The notes beneath the pieces are model-generated. The model made no database searches, was not told where the DNA came from, and saw nothing but the letters and a program-made list of their open reading frames with translations. Both the position numbers and the translations under genes were made by a program. 64,000 nt of DNA from JAKPBU01 sp964425695 (GTDB lineage Bacteria; Pseudomonadota; Gammaproteobacteria; Xanthomonadales; Xanthomonadaceae). Position 1 is the stretch's first letter; each line of letters opens with the position of its first letter. The stretch is from the NCBI GenBank assembly GCA_964425695.1, contig CAYRNF010000002.1:1-64000 (forward strand), written 5' to 3'. Below, piece by piece: positions 26,472-34,282 of this stretch.

Positions 26472-27773
26472 ATGCGCGTTTCCCTGCTTGCCGCCGCCGT
26501 GGCGGCATCCATGTCCGCCTTCAGCCCCGCGGCGTATTCCCAGACCGCTGAAAGCGCGGAACTGGCTGCGCTGAAGGAACAGCTGGCCCAGATGCAGGAG
26601 CGTCTGGCCGAACTGGAAGCGCGCACCGACGCGCAGTCCGACGTCAACGTCGACACCGCCAACCAGCTCGACAACCTGGCCAACAACCAGCCCAAGCTCG
26701 AGACCAAGGGCGGCATCAAGGTGACCTCGGCCGACAAGAACTTCGAAGCCTCGATCGGCGGGCGCATCCACTTCGACGCCTATGCGTTCGACCGCGATTT
26801 GGCCAGCACCACCGGCACCACCGAATTCCGCCGCGCGCGCCTGACGCTGTCGGGCAAGGCATTCGGCTGGGACTACAAGGTGGAGCAGGACTTCGCCGCC
26901 GGCACCAACCTCGACGGCCTGCGCGACCTGTACATCGCCAAGTCCGCGCTGGGCGGCAAGTTCACCATCGGCCACTTCAAGCCGTACCGATCCATGGAAG
27001 AGCTGACCAGCTCCAACGAGATCCTGATGATGGAACGCCCGTTCGCCTCGGCGACCGGCCTGTTTAACGGCCGCCAGTTCCAGCAGGGCGTTGGCTACCA
27101 GCGTGCGGGCACCAACTACACCGTGGGCGCCACCGTGTTCAACCTGCGCGGCGCCGCCGGCACCCGCAACGAGGGCGTCGGCATGTCGGGCCGCGCCACG
27201 TTCGCACCGATCAACACCGAAACCAGCACGCTGCACTTCGGCGGCTGGGCCAGCCACGAGAACATCAACCTCGGCTCGGCCGACGTTTCAGCCGTGGCCA
27301 ACTACGCCGGTCGCCGCGGCCCGTCGCAGACCATCGCCGTCAGCACCGGTGCCAGCCGCAACCAGGTCACCGCGTACGGCGTGGAAGCCGCCGGTTCGTT
27401 CGGCCCGCTGTTCTTCCAGGGCGAATACGTCACCTCGACCTTCGGCGCGCCGCTGGGTCGCGACCAGGACGTGAACACCTGGTACCTGCAGGGCAGCTGG
27501 CTGCTCAACGGCGGACACAAGCCCTACAAGGCCGCGACCGGCGTCTTCGGCGCGCCCAAGGTGGGCGAAACCGGCCTGTGGGAACTCACCGCGCGCATGG
27601 ACCACATCGAGAACGAGGACCTGGTCAACCGCGAGGCCAGCAGCTGGATCCTGGGCATGAACTACTACGTCAATCCCAACCTGCGCTTCATGTTCAACTA
27701 CACCAAGGGCGAGAACGAGTTCAACGGCGACGAGACCGGGCAGTACGCGCTGCGCACGCAGTTCGCCTGGTAA
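26472..27773 (+). CDS. Phosphate-selective porin, OprO/OprP-like
   Basis: An outer-membrane porin of 433 residues. A signal peptide (ending P-A-A-Y-S-Q) is followed by a coiled-coil of about 40 residues (A-A-L-K-E-Q-L-A-Q-M-Q-E-R-L), as in OprO/OprP trimers, and then a 16-stranded-type barrel with alternating aromatic residues. The C-terminus R-T-Q-F-A-W ends in Trp, a usual BAM signal variant. Its location next to the pst genes and its own Pho box show a role in outer-membrane phosphate or polyphosphate uptake. Start ATG 26472, with AGGAG ten bases upstream. A palindromic terminator follows. Confidence 0.92.
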   Translation: MRVSLLAAAVAASMSAFSPAAYSQTAESAELAALKEQLAQMQERLAELEARTDAQSDVNVDTANQLDNLANNQPKLETKGGIKVTSADKNFEASIGGRIHFDAYAFDRDLASTTGTTEFRRARLTLSGKAFGWDYKVEQDFAAGTNLDGLRDLYIAKSALGGKFTIGHFKPYRSMEELTSSNEILMMERPFASATGLFNGRQFQQGVGYQRAGTNYTVGATVFNLRGAAGTRNEGVGMSGRATFAPINTETSTLHFGGWASHENINLGSADVSAVANYAGRRGPSQTIAVSTGASRNQVTAYGVEAAGSFGPLFFQGEYVTSTFGAPLGRDQDVNTWYLQGSWLLNGGHKPYKAATGVFGAPKVGETGLWELTARMDHIENEDLVNREASSWILGMNYYVNPNLRFMFNYTKGENEFNGDETGQYALRTQFAW

Positions 27774-27796
27774 GGCGCCGCATCACGCCTGTCGCA

Positions 27797-27818
27797 ACGC
27801 CCCGGCATGCCGGGGCGT
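27797..27818 (+). terminator. Palindromic terminator of the porin gene
   Basis: ACGCCCCGGCATGCCGGGGCGT is a fully self-complementary 22-base sequence starting 24 bases after the porin stop. It lacks a strong T-run. The rest of the gap to 28023 (about 200 bases) shows no gene or further recognised structure. Confidence 0.65.
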
Positions 27819-28023
27819 CTGCGTTGCTGGGCGGCAGGTTCGGCGTTGCGCCACGGGTGCCAATCCGGTCGGCGAAGCGACGCGTTGGGCCTGCACGCTC
27901 GCGCGCACCGATGCCGGAGGCAGGCGGAAACATTCGGTGGATCGACGACACCTACTCGCGGATCGCGCTGGTCGCCCTGGGCCGATGCTGCGCGATCCCG
28001 CACGATCCGCGCGCCGGGTCGCG

Positions 28024-28674
28024 CTAGCGGGCTGGGCCTTCCAACGCCGTCTTGTCGGGGAAGCGGCACAGGTCGCGCACCACGCAGTTCGGGCAGTCCG
28101 GCTTGCGCGCCTTGCAGACGTAGCGGCCGTGCAGGATGAGCCAGTGGTGCGCGTGCTGCCGCCAGCGGGGCGGTACGCGCTTGAGCAGCGCCTCTTCCAC
28201 CGCCCGGACGTCCTTGCCGGGCGCAAGCCCGGTGCGGTTGGACACGCGGAACAGATGCGTGTCCACCGCGATGGTCGGCTCGCCGAAGGCCACGTTGAGC
28301 ACCACGTTGGCGGTCTTGCGGCCCACGCCCGGCAGTGCTTCCAGCGCTTCGCGCGTGCGCGGCACTTCGCCGTCGTGCAGGTCCAGCAACCGGCGCGACA
28401 GCGCGATCACGTTCGCGGCCTTGGCGTTGAACAGGCCGATGGTGGAGATGTGGCGCTTGAGCGCCGCCTCGCCCAGCTCGAGCATGGCCTGCGGCGTGTT
28501 GGCGACCGGGAACAGACGCCGCGTCGCCTTGTTCACGCCCACGTCGGTGGCCTGGGCCGACAGCACCACCGCGACGAGCAGTTCGAACGGCGATGCGTAT
28601 TCCAGCTCCGTCTTCGGCTCCGGGTCGAGTTCCGACAGGCGGGCGAAGAATTCGTCGACGTCCGCCGCGGGCAT
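28024..28674 (-). CDS. nth: Endonuclease III
   Basis: A base-excision repair glycosylase/AP lyase of 216 residues acting on oxidised pyrimidines. The helix-hairpin-helix motif L-P-G-V-G-R-K-T-A contains catalytic Lys120, and Asp138 is in V-D-T-H, the same numbers as in E. coli. The [4Fe-4S] ligands are Cys187, Cys194, Cys197 and Cys203 (C-x6-C-x2-C-x5-C). ATG 28674 is the only start that gives the normal length. It is followed at the N-terminal side by a small Cys-rich gene on the same strand with a 29-base gap, forming a short cluster with an enoyl-CoA hydratase. Confidence 0.97.
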   Translation of the reverse strand: MPAADVDEFFARLSELDPEPKTELEYASPFELLVAVVLSAQATDVGVNKATRRLFPVANTPQAMLELGEAALKRHISTIGLFNAKAANVIALSRRLLDLHDGEVPRTREALEALPGVGRKTANVVLNVAFGEPTIAVDTHLFRVSNRTGLAPGKDVRAVEEALLKRVPPRWRQHAHHWLILHGRYVCKARKPDCPNCVVRDLCRFPDKTALEGPAR

Positions 28675-28703
28675 GCGGCCGCGGCGCGGGACGGCGCGGC
28701 CGG

Positions 28704-29069
28704 TCAAGGCCGCCGTGCCTTCGCCAGTGCGCGCTGCAGCGCCGCCGCCGCCGCGGGAGGCAGTGCCGAAGGCGATGCGGCCGCAGCCTGCGCGCGCCGC
28801 GCCGCACGCTCCTGCGCACGCGCCGCCAGGCGGGCCTGCCGCGCGCGGAAGCGATCGCGCGCGGCCAGGGCGGACAGCCGCGTATCGCGCGCCGCGACCA
28901 GGCGCGCCTGGCATGCCGGCGCGCAGGCGGGGCAGGGCGTGCACGCGGGCAGCCCGCGTTCGATGGCCTGGTCCAGGTCGTCGACGGCCAGCGCGGCCAC
29001 GATCGCGTGCACGTCCGCGCCCGCGGCCGGTCCCGCGGTGCAGCCGCAGCCCGGGCAGCGGCTGCTCAC
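28704..29069 (-). CDS. Small cysteine-rich hypothetical protein
   Basis: A 121-residue protein starting GTG 29069, whose first bases overlap the stop of the enoyl-CoA hydratase gene (GTGA), which supports it as a real gene. Near the N-terminus lie C-P-G-C-G-C and then C-T-P-C-P-A-C-A-P-A-C, seven or more cysteines with CxxC spacing suited to zinc or an iron-sulfur cluster. The C-terminal half is rich in Ala and Arg and looks like an extended helix. I do not recognise a family. The position directly upstream of nth suggests either iron-sulfur handling or only shared transcription. Confidence 0.6.
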   Translation of the reverse strand: MSSRCPGCGCTAGPAAGADVHAIVAALAVDDLDQAIERGLPACTPCPACAPACQARLVAARDTRLSALAARDRFRARQARLAARAQERAARRAQAAAASPSALPPAAAAALQRALAKARRP

Positions 29070-29848
29070 GTGCCGGAGAAGGCCGGCGTGCGCTTCTCCA
29101 GGAACGCGGTGGTGCCTTCGCGCATGTCGGCCGTGGAGAACACCAGGCCGAACTGGGCGGATTCGTACTCCAGGCCTTCCTCCAGCCCGCATTCGCCGCC
29201 CACGTTGACGCAGTCGAGCATCCCGCGCAGCGCCAGCGGCGCCGCGTGGGCGAGCTGCGCGGCGAGCTTCATCGTCTCGGCCTCCAGCTCCGCAGCGGGT
29301 ACCACGCGGTTGACGATGCCCAGCTGCAGCGCGCGCTGCGCGTCCACCGGCGCGCCGGTCAGGCACAGTTCCAGCGTGGCGGCGCGCCCTGCCAGGCGCA
29401 GCAGGCGCTGGGTGCCGCCGAAGCCAGGGATCAGGCCCAGGTTGATCTCGGGCTGGCCGACCTTCGCGGTATCGGCGGCGATGCGCAGGTGGCAGCACAT
29501 CGCAAGTTCCAGCCCGCCGCCCAGGGCGAAGCCGTTCACCATGGCGATCACCGGCTTGGGCATGCGCTCCACGCGGCGCATCATGCGAGTGCCGCGCAGC
29601 GAGAAGTCGCGGCCCTGCACCGGCGAGAGCGCCGCCATCTCGGCGATGTCCGCACCCGCCACGAACGCCTTGGGCCCGCTGCCGGTGAGCACCACCACGC
29701 GGATCGCGGCATCGGTGGCCGCGGCATCGAACGCGGCGTGCAGGGCGTCCAGGGTGCGCGCGTTCAACGCGTTGAGCTTGTCGGGGCGATCCACCGCGAT
29801 GACGCGGACCGCGCCGTGGTCGGTGATCTTCAGTACGTCTGGGGTCAT
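29066..29848 (-). CDS. Enoyl-CoA hydratase
   Basis: A crotonase-fold enzyme of 260 residues that hydrates trans-2-enoyl-CoA in beta-oxidation or related pathways. Both catalytic glutamates are present: Glu114 in L-G-G-G-L-E-L-A and Glu134 in G-Q-P-E-I-N-L-G-L-I. The CoA-binding/oxyanion region K-A-F-V-A-G-A-D-I is also intact. It is cytoplasmic. The start is ATG 29848, and the stop overlaps the GTG of the next gene. No other fatty-acid-degradation genes are nearby, so the specific acyl chain cannot be inferred. Confidence 0.9.
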   Translation of the reverse strand: MTPDVLKITDHGAVRVIAVDRPDKLNALNARTLDALHAAFDAAATDAAIRVVVLTGSGPKAFVAGADIAEMAALSPVQGRDFSLRGTRMMRRVERMPKPVIAMVNGFALGGGLELAMCCHLRIAADTAKVGQPEINLGLIPGFGGTQRLLRLAGRAATLELCLTGAPVDAQRALQLGIVNRVVPAAELEAETMKLAAQLAHAAPLALRGMLDCVNVGGECGLEEGLEYESAQFGLVFSTADMREGTTAFLEKRTPAFSGT

Positions 29849-30031
29849 ATGTAAAAAGCTCGTAAAGCGCGCCGGTGTGCGGGGAACTTCCCGGCGTCGG
29901 CGCAGTCGGATCGGAACCTGTCAGTGGCGGTTAAGGCGCCCGGCCGGTATCCTAACGTGTCGTTTTCAGCGCTGCCGCGTCGCGCGATTCCACCGGCGAA
30001 CTGGCGCATCCCCACCTGGAGATCGTTCCGC

Positions 30032-30748
30032 ATGAAGTTGCGTTTGCTTGCCGCCGCCCTGACGGCCGTGATTCCCGTAACCGCCGTCCTCACTGCCGGC
30101 GTCGCCAGCGCGCAGGACACCTCCTCCGAGAAGGGCAGGCTCAGCTACGCGCTGGGCTACGACCTCGGCCGCAATCTCGTCGAAAGCGGCGAGCAGGTCG
30201 ACCAAGCCGCCATCAATAAGGGCGTCCAGGACGGCCTGGCCAAGAAGGATCCCTCGGTCCCCGTGGAGCAGCTGCGCACCGCCGTGCAAAACATGCAGCA
30301 GCGCCAGGTCGCCAAGGCGAAGGCCGCTTTCGACAAGGCTTCCGCCGAGAACAAGACCAAGTCCGACGCGTTCCTGGCGCAGAACAAGTCCAAGGCCGGG
30401 GTGAAGACCCTGCCGGGCGGCGTGCAGTACCGCGAGATCGTGAAGGGCAACGGCGCCAAGCCCACCCAGAACAGCGACGTGCAGATCCAGTACAAGGGTT
30501 CGCTGCACGACGGCCGCACGTTCGTGGACACCAACACCGCCCAGCAGGGCCAGCCGGCCGGCCCGGTGTCGATGAAGGTCAGCCAGATCCCGCTGACCGG
30601 CCTGCGCGAGGCGCTGGTGATGATGCCCGCCGGCGCGCGCTGGGAAGTGGTGCTGCCGGCCGACAAGGCCTACGGCAATACGCCGCAGTCGCCGGTCGGT
30701 CCGAACCAGGCCGTGGTGTTCGACGTGCAGCTGGTGAGCGTCAAGTAA
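30032..30748 (+). CDS. FKBP-type peptidyl-prolyl cis-trans isomerase (Mip/FkpA-like)
   Basis: A periplasmic folding catalyst of 238 residues. Signal peptide to about residue 28 (V-A-S-A-Q), then the N-terminal dimerisation domain (Y-A-L-G-Y-D-L-G-R-N-L, and a long helix rich in Lys and Gln), then the FKBP domain from about residue 130 (G-V-Q-Y-R-E-I; G-R-T-F-V-D; V-M-M-P-A-G-A-R-W-E-V; Y-G). This is the FkpA/FklB/Mip layout. The FKBP active-site residues are mostly present, although the usual F-D-S-S reads F-V-D-T. Start ATG 30032. No operon partner. Confidence 0.92.
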   Translation: MKLRLLAAALTAVIPVTAVLTAGVASAQDTSSEKGRLSYALGYDLGRNLVESGEQVDQAAINKGVQDGLAKKDPSVPVEQLRTAVQNMQQRQVAKAKAAFDKASAENKTKSDAFLAQNKSKAGVKTLPGGVQYREIVKGNGAKPTQNSDVQIQYKGSLHDGRTFVDTNTAQQGQPAGPVSMKVSQIPLTGLREALVMMPAGARWEVVLPADKAYGNTPQSPVGPNQAVVFDVQLVSVK

Positions 30749-30867
30749 GACACCTGCGGGTGGTCGGCCGCCGGTGTGGCCGATGCGATGTCACGGCGCG
30801 CCGACCCCCGGGTCGGCGCGCTGCTTTCCGGGGCCTGGGGTCCCGGCGTCCAGATGGAGGAATCCGC

Positions 30868-31050
30868 GTGTCCGGTGTCCGCGCCGTCCTGACTCCCTGT
30901 ACCGGCGTGTGCACGCTGGGCGCCGAGGGCTATTGCCTGGGCTGCCTGCGCACCGGCGACGAGATCGCACGCTGGTTGCAGATGGGCGCCGACGAGCGCC
31001 TGCGCCTGATGGACGACGTGCTGCCGCAGCGCGAGGCGGCGCGCGCTTGA
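30868..31050 (+). CDS. DUF1289 small protein
   Basis: A 60-residue protein with the DUF1289 cysteine pattern C-T-G-V-C-T-L-G, then Y-C-L-G-C-L-R-T, and the R-T-x-D-E-I-x-x-W helix. The four cysteines suggest zinc or an iron-sulfur cluster; function unknown. The start is GTG 30868 with GGAGG seven bases upstream, and it overlaps with the next gene at the stop (TTGA). It is normally found beside the Nudix gene that follows, so the two are co-translated. Confidence 0.85.
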   Translation: MSGVRAVLTPCTGVCTLGAEGYCLGCLRTGDEIARWLQMGADERLRLMDDVLPQREAARA

Positions 31051-31676
31051 AGACCGAGTCGGTGACGCTGGCGCGGATCCGCGCGGCGCTGCATCCGCTG
31101 GACGAGGTACCGCAGGGCGAGGCCTGGAACGCGCCCGAACTGGAGGGGCTGCTGCCGCACGGCGGCGCGCTGCGCCCCGCCGCCGTGCTGCTGGCGATGG
31201 TGCCGCGCGAATGCGGGCTGCGCGTCGTGCTGACCCTGCGCAAGGAGGATCTGCGCCATCACGCGGGGCAGGTGAGTTTTCCCGGTGGCCGCATCGAACC
31301 GGACGACGACGGGCCGCTCCAGGCCGCGCTGCGCGAGGCGCGCGAGGAAATCGCGCTCGACCCGGCCCGCGTGCAGCCGCTGGGCTGGCTGGATCCGCTG
31401 GCCACGATCACCGGATTCCGGGTGGTTCCGCTGGTGGCGGTGCTGGAACCGGACACCACGTTCGTCCCCGATCCGCGCGAGGTCGCTTCGGTGTTCGAAG
31501 TGCCGCTGGCCCACCTGCTGGCGCCGTCCAACCTGCGCCGGGTCGCCATCCAGTACCGTGGCCGGCCGCGGCATGTGCTGGAATACCTGCCGCACGACGG
31601 TGGCGCGCGCATCTGGGGCGCCACCGCGTCGATGCTGCAGAACCTGATCGACCGCATGCAGCGCGCGCCGGCCTGA
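31047..31676 (+). CDS. CoA pyrophosphatase, Nudix family (NudL-like)
   Basis: A Nudix hydrolase of 209 residues that splits coenzyme A and its derivatives to 3',5'-ADP and phosphopantetheine. The UPF0035/NudL signature is present: L-T-L-R-K, L-R-H-H-A-G-Q-V-S-F-P-G-G-R, followed by the Nudix box ending R-E-A-R-E-E-I. The most likely start is TTG 31047, overlapping the previous stop; a GTG at 31062 is an alternative, so the exact N-terminus is uncertain. It is coupled to the DUF1289 gene and followed by a rhodanese. Confidence 0.9.
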   Translation: MKTESVTLARIRAALHPLDEVPQGEAWNAPELEGLLPHGGALRPAAVLLAMVPRECGLRVVLTLRKEDLRHHAGQVSFPGGRIEPDDDGPLQAALREAREEIALDPARVQPLGWLDPLATITGFRVVPLVAVLEPDTTFVPDPREVASVFEVPLAHLLAPSNLRRVAIQYRGRPRHVLEYLPHDGGARIWGATASMLQNLIDRMQRAPA

Positions 31677-31718
31677 TTCGTGCAGGGGCCTGCACCGCTC
31701 ACACAACCGAGGACATCG

Positions 31719-32564
31719 ATGGCCGGCTGGAACACGATCGTGCAACCGGAGACGCTGTCCATCGCCCTGCAGCGCGACGACCTGGCGGTGGTGGACTGCC
31801 GCTTCAGCCTGGTCGATTCCAACCTGGGCGAATCCGCCTACCGCCAGGCCCATGTTCCCGGCGCGGTGTATGCGCACCTGGACCGCGACCTGGCCGCGCC
31901 CGGCCAGCCCGGACTGGGCCGCCACCCGTGGCCCAGCGCGGATGCGTTCCGCGAACGGCTGGAGCAGTGGGGCGTGACCCCGGCGACCCAGGTAGTGGCC
32001 TACGACGACGGCGACGGCGCGTACGCGGCGCGCCTGTGGTTCCTGCTGCGCGCGTTCGGGCACGAGAAGGCGGCGGTGCTGGACGGCGGATGGAAGCGCT
32101 GGATCGCGCTGGGCATGCCCACCGAGACCCAGGTGCGCAGGCACCTGCCCACGTCGTACCGCGGGGCGTTCGACGCGGGCCGCCTCGTGGACGCCGAGGG
32201 TGTCGCGGCGCACCTGGCCGAAGGCGGCCTGCTGCTGGACGCACGCGCACCGGACCGGTTCCGCGGCGAGCGCGAGCCCATCGACCGCGTGGCCGGACAC
32301 GTGCCGGGCGCGGTGAACCGGCCGTACGCCGACAACCTGGAACACGGGCGGCTGAAGCCGCCGATGCGCCTGGCCGACGAGTACCGCGCGCTGCTGCAGG
32401 GCCGCAGCCCGCAGGACGTGGTGGTGATGTGCGGTTCCGGCGTGACCGCCTGCCACCTGCTGCTGGCGATGGAGCGCGCCGGGCTGCGCGGCGCGCGCCT
32501 GTACACCGGATCGTGGAGCGGCTGGATCGCCGATCCCGCGCGCCCGGTTGCGACCGGACCCTGA
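31719..32564 (+). CDS. Sulfurtransferase, two-domain rhodanese (SseA/TST-like)
   Basis: Moves sulfur from 3-mercaptopyruvate or thiosulfate to a thiol acceptor. The 281-residue protein has two rhodanese domains: an inactive N-terminal one (V-D-C-R-F; A-H-V-P-G-A) and a catalytic C-terminal one with D-A-R-A-P-D-R-F, G-H-V-P-G-A-V-N and the active-site loop with Cys238 in M-C-G-S-G-V-T-A. The C-G-S-G-V-T loop resembles the mercaptopyruvate type more than the R-K-G-V-T thiosulfate type, so the first substrate is favoured. Cytoplasmic. Start ATG 31719, 42 bases after the Nudix gene. Confidence 0.92.
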   Translation: MAGWNTIVQPETLSIALQRDDLAVVDCRFSLVDSNLGESAYRQAHVPGAVYAHLDRDLAAPGQPGLGRHPWPSADAFRERLEQWGVTPATQVVAYDDGDGAYAARLWFLLRAFGHEKAAVLDGGWKRWIALGMPTETQVRRHLPTSYRGAFDAGRLVDAEGVAAHLAEGGLLLDARAPDRFRGEREPIDRVAGHVPGAVNRPYADNLEHGRLKPPMRLADEYRALLQGRSPQDVVVMCGSGVTACHLLLAMERAGLRGARLYTGSWSGWIADPARPVATGP

Positions 32565-32591
32565 CGCCGCCGCAGGCCGCGCCGGTGCGGC

Positions 32592-33350
32592 CTACTTGCC
32601 CAGCCGCGCCACCAGCGCTTTCAGTCCCGCCTGGGTGTCGGGGGCGGTCCAGGCATCGATGAAGTCCTCCAGCCGGATCCGCTCCGGGCGCAGCGCATCG
32701 ACCACGTCCGCGCGCGCGATGGCGCGGGTGTGCAGCATCGGCGCGCGCGGCAGCTGCAGCAGCGGCTGCAGCCAGGCGATCGCCCGCTTGGTCACGTGGT
32801 CGATGTCCGCCAGTTCGTCCACCAGCCCGATCGCCAGCGCGGTATCGGCGTCCACCATCTCGCCGCCCACCAGCAGGCGCTCGGCGCGTCGCGGCCCCAC
32901 CACGCGGCGCAGCAGGTGCTGAATGCCTTCCGGCGCCACCAGGCCCACCTGGGTCTCGTTGAGGCCGATGCGGTACGGCCCCGACGCCATGACCCGGTAG
33001 TCGCAGCACAGCGCCAGCACGCAGCCGCCCGCCGGCGCGTGGCCGGCCAGCGCCGCGACCACGGGCACCTCGCACCCGCCCAGGGCGCGCGCGGCGCGGA
33101 AGAATTCGCCCCAGGCCGATGCAAGCGCCGCGCGGTCGTCGCCCAGCGACAACAGGAACGGCACGTCCAGGCCGGCCGAGAACACCTTCGGCCCGCCGGC
33201 CAGCACCAGGGCGCGTGCGCCGGCACCGGTCGAGGCCGCCACCGCGTCGGCCAGCGCCGCGCACACCTGCGGATCGAGCGCATTCACCGGCGGGCGCGAC
33301 AGGCGCAGTTCGTGGATGTCGCCGTGGACGATGGTCTGCACGAGACTCAT
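32592..33350 (-). CDS. Crotonase-fold enoyl-CoA isomerase-like protein
   Basis: A 252-residue crotonase superfamily member. Compared with the enoyl-CoA hydratase at 29066, the first catalytic glutamate is missing: G-G-C-V-L-A has Val111 where Glu is expected. The second is kept as Glu132 in L-N-E-T-Q-V-G-L. The L-N-E-T-Q pattern with a single base is the one of mitochondrial delta3-delta2 enoyl-CoA isomerases, so double-bond isomerisation of unsaturated acyl-CoA is the better call. ATG 33350 was chosen, with AGGAA upstream. Convergent with the rhodanese gene. Confidence 0.82.
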   Translation of the reverse strand: MSLVQTIVHGDIHELRLSRPPVNALDPQVCAALADAVAASTGAGARALVLAGGPKVFSAGLDVPFLLSLGDDRAALASAWGEFFRAARALGGCEVPVVAALAGHAPAGGCVLALCCDYRVMASGPYRIGLNETQVGLVAPEGIQHLLRRVVGPRRAERLLVGGEMVDADTALAIGLVDELADIDHVTKRAIAWLQPLLQLPRAPMLHTRAIARADVVDALRPERIRLEDFIDAWTAPDTQAGLKALVARLGK

Positions 33351-33460
33351 GCGAAGTTCCTGTTGCGATGGCGGAGAGTGGGGATGGGCGCAACGCGCCG
33401 CGAGCCGGGCGCGACGGCACGGCAGGCAGGGCCCACGCACCGCGCGTTTATCATAGGGCG

Positions 33461-33910
33461 ATGAACGCTCGTCGCGGATCCTGCGGCCTCGCCGCATTGC
33501 TGCTGTGCACCCTTGCCACCAGCGCGTGCGCGCGCGACTGCGCGCCGCAGGTGCGCGATGGATGGGTGCGGCTGGCGCCGGGCGGCATGCCGATGCATGC
33601 CGGTTTCGGACGCATCGAGAACACGTGCGCGACGCCGGTCCGCATCGTGGGCGCGTCCAGTCCGAGCTACGGCAGCGTGGAGCTGCACGAGTCGCGGATC
33701 GAAGGCGGCGTGAGCCGGATGCGTGCGGTGCCCGAGCTGCGCATCGCGCCGGACGCTGCGGCGGTGCTCAAGCCCGGGGGTCTGCACCTGATGCTGATGC
33801 AGCCGGCATCCACGCTGAAGCCGGGCAGCAGGGTCGCCATCGAGTTCCGGCTTGCCGGCGGCGGCACGCTGCGCGGCGAATTCGAAGTGCGCGGCCACCG
33901 CACGCCCTGA
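33461..33910 (+). CDS. PCu(A)C copper chaperone, periplasmic
   Basis: A 149-residue exported protein binding Cu(I) in the periplasm, which in other bacteria delivers copper to cytochrome oxidase. The family motif H-x10-M-x21-H-x-M is exact: His76, Met87, His109 and Met111. The N-terminus has a signal peptide ending T-S-A-C-A-R, where Cys23 may make it a lipoprotein. No Sco or cytochrome oxidase genes are adjacent. A TATCAT hexamer shortly upstream (33449-33454) could be its -10. An 8-bp inverted repeat, GCAACGCG (33943-33950) and CGCGTTGC (33958-33965), may end its transcript. Confidence 0.9.
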   Translation: MNARRGSCGLAALLLCTLATSACARDCAPQVRDGWVRLAPGGMPMHAGFGRIENTCATPVRIVGASSPSYGSVELHESRIEGGVSRMRAVPELRIAPDAAAVLKPGGLHLMLMQPASTLKPGSRVAIEFRLAGGGTLRGEFEVRGHRTP

Positions 33911-33931
33911 CCCACGACGCGCCGCGCGCGT

Positions 33932-34080
33932 GTTTCATGGCTGCAACGCGCATGACGCGCGTTGCGCCCCGCCTGATCCGCCCAGGCCCGCGTCAGGCGC
34001 ACGCCCGCGCCCGATGGCGGCGTTGTGCCGTGCGCATCCGTCGCGGCTGACCCGCGCGCGTTTCATCCCTGAAACGTTTC
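33932..34080. promoter_or_regulatory. Two GTTTCA-n4-TGAAAC-type inverted repeats, candidate enhancer sites
   Basis: GTTTCATCCCTGAAAC at 34060-34075 is a perfect dyad and runs on into GAAACGTTTC (34071-34080), also a perfect palindrome. GTTTCATGGCTGCAAC at 33932-33947 is the same dyad with one mismatch. They lie about 124 and 252 bases upstream of the -24 element, the usual distance for enhancer sites of sigma-54 activators. The rest of the 372-base gap 33911-34282 holds no gene apart from these sites, the hairpin at 33943-33965 and the -24/-12 promoter. Confidence 0.6.
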
Positions 34081-34182
34081 GGCGCCCTGCGGCCGCGCCG
34101 ATGCGTGCCGCGCCGGACATCGTGCGGGCATCCCGCTGGCTTCTCCTTGCGCTTCAGCATGTTGCGCGCGCGCGTTGCGGGT

Positions 34183-34197
34183 TGGCACCGAACCTGC
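34183..34197 (+). promoter_or_regulatory. Sigma-54 (-24/-12) promoter of the Fap-like operon
   Basis: TTGGCAC-CGAAC-CTGC: the invariant GG (34184-34185) and GC (34196-34197) are separated by exactly 10 bases, as the RpoN consensus TGGCAC-n5-TTGC requires. It is 86 bases upstream of the first gene's ATG and the last gene of the cluster encodes a sigma-54 activator. Confidence 0.75.
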
Positions 34198-34282
34198 GTG
34201 ATGTCGTGCCGCGTCGCCACGGTTCCCCCTGTATTTGCCAGCGGCCGGCGCGAATTCCCCAATGACTGTAAGGAGGAGCGAA

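Noticed and set aside
27819..28023. Possible small gene or RNA between the porin and nth
   Set aside because: No good ribosome-binding site, no domain and no stable structure apart from the porin terminator could be supported.
33943..33965. GCAACGCG/CGCGTTGC hairpin as a regulatory site of the amyloid operon
   Set aside because: It is more simply the end of the copper chaperone transcript, 32 bases after its stop codon, though it overlaps the first dyad by a few bases.
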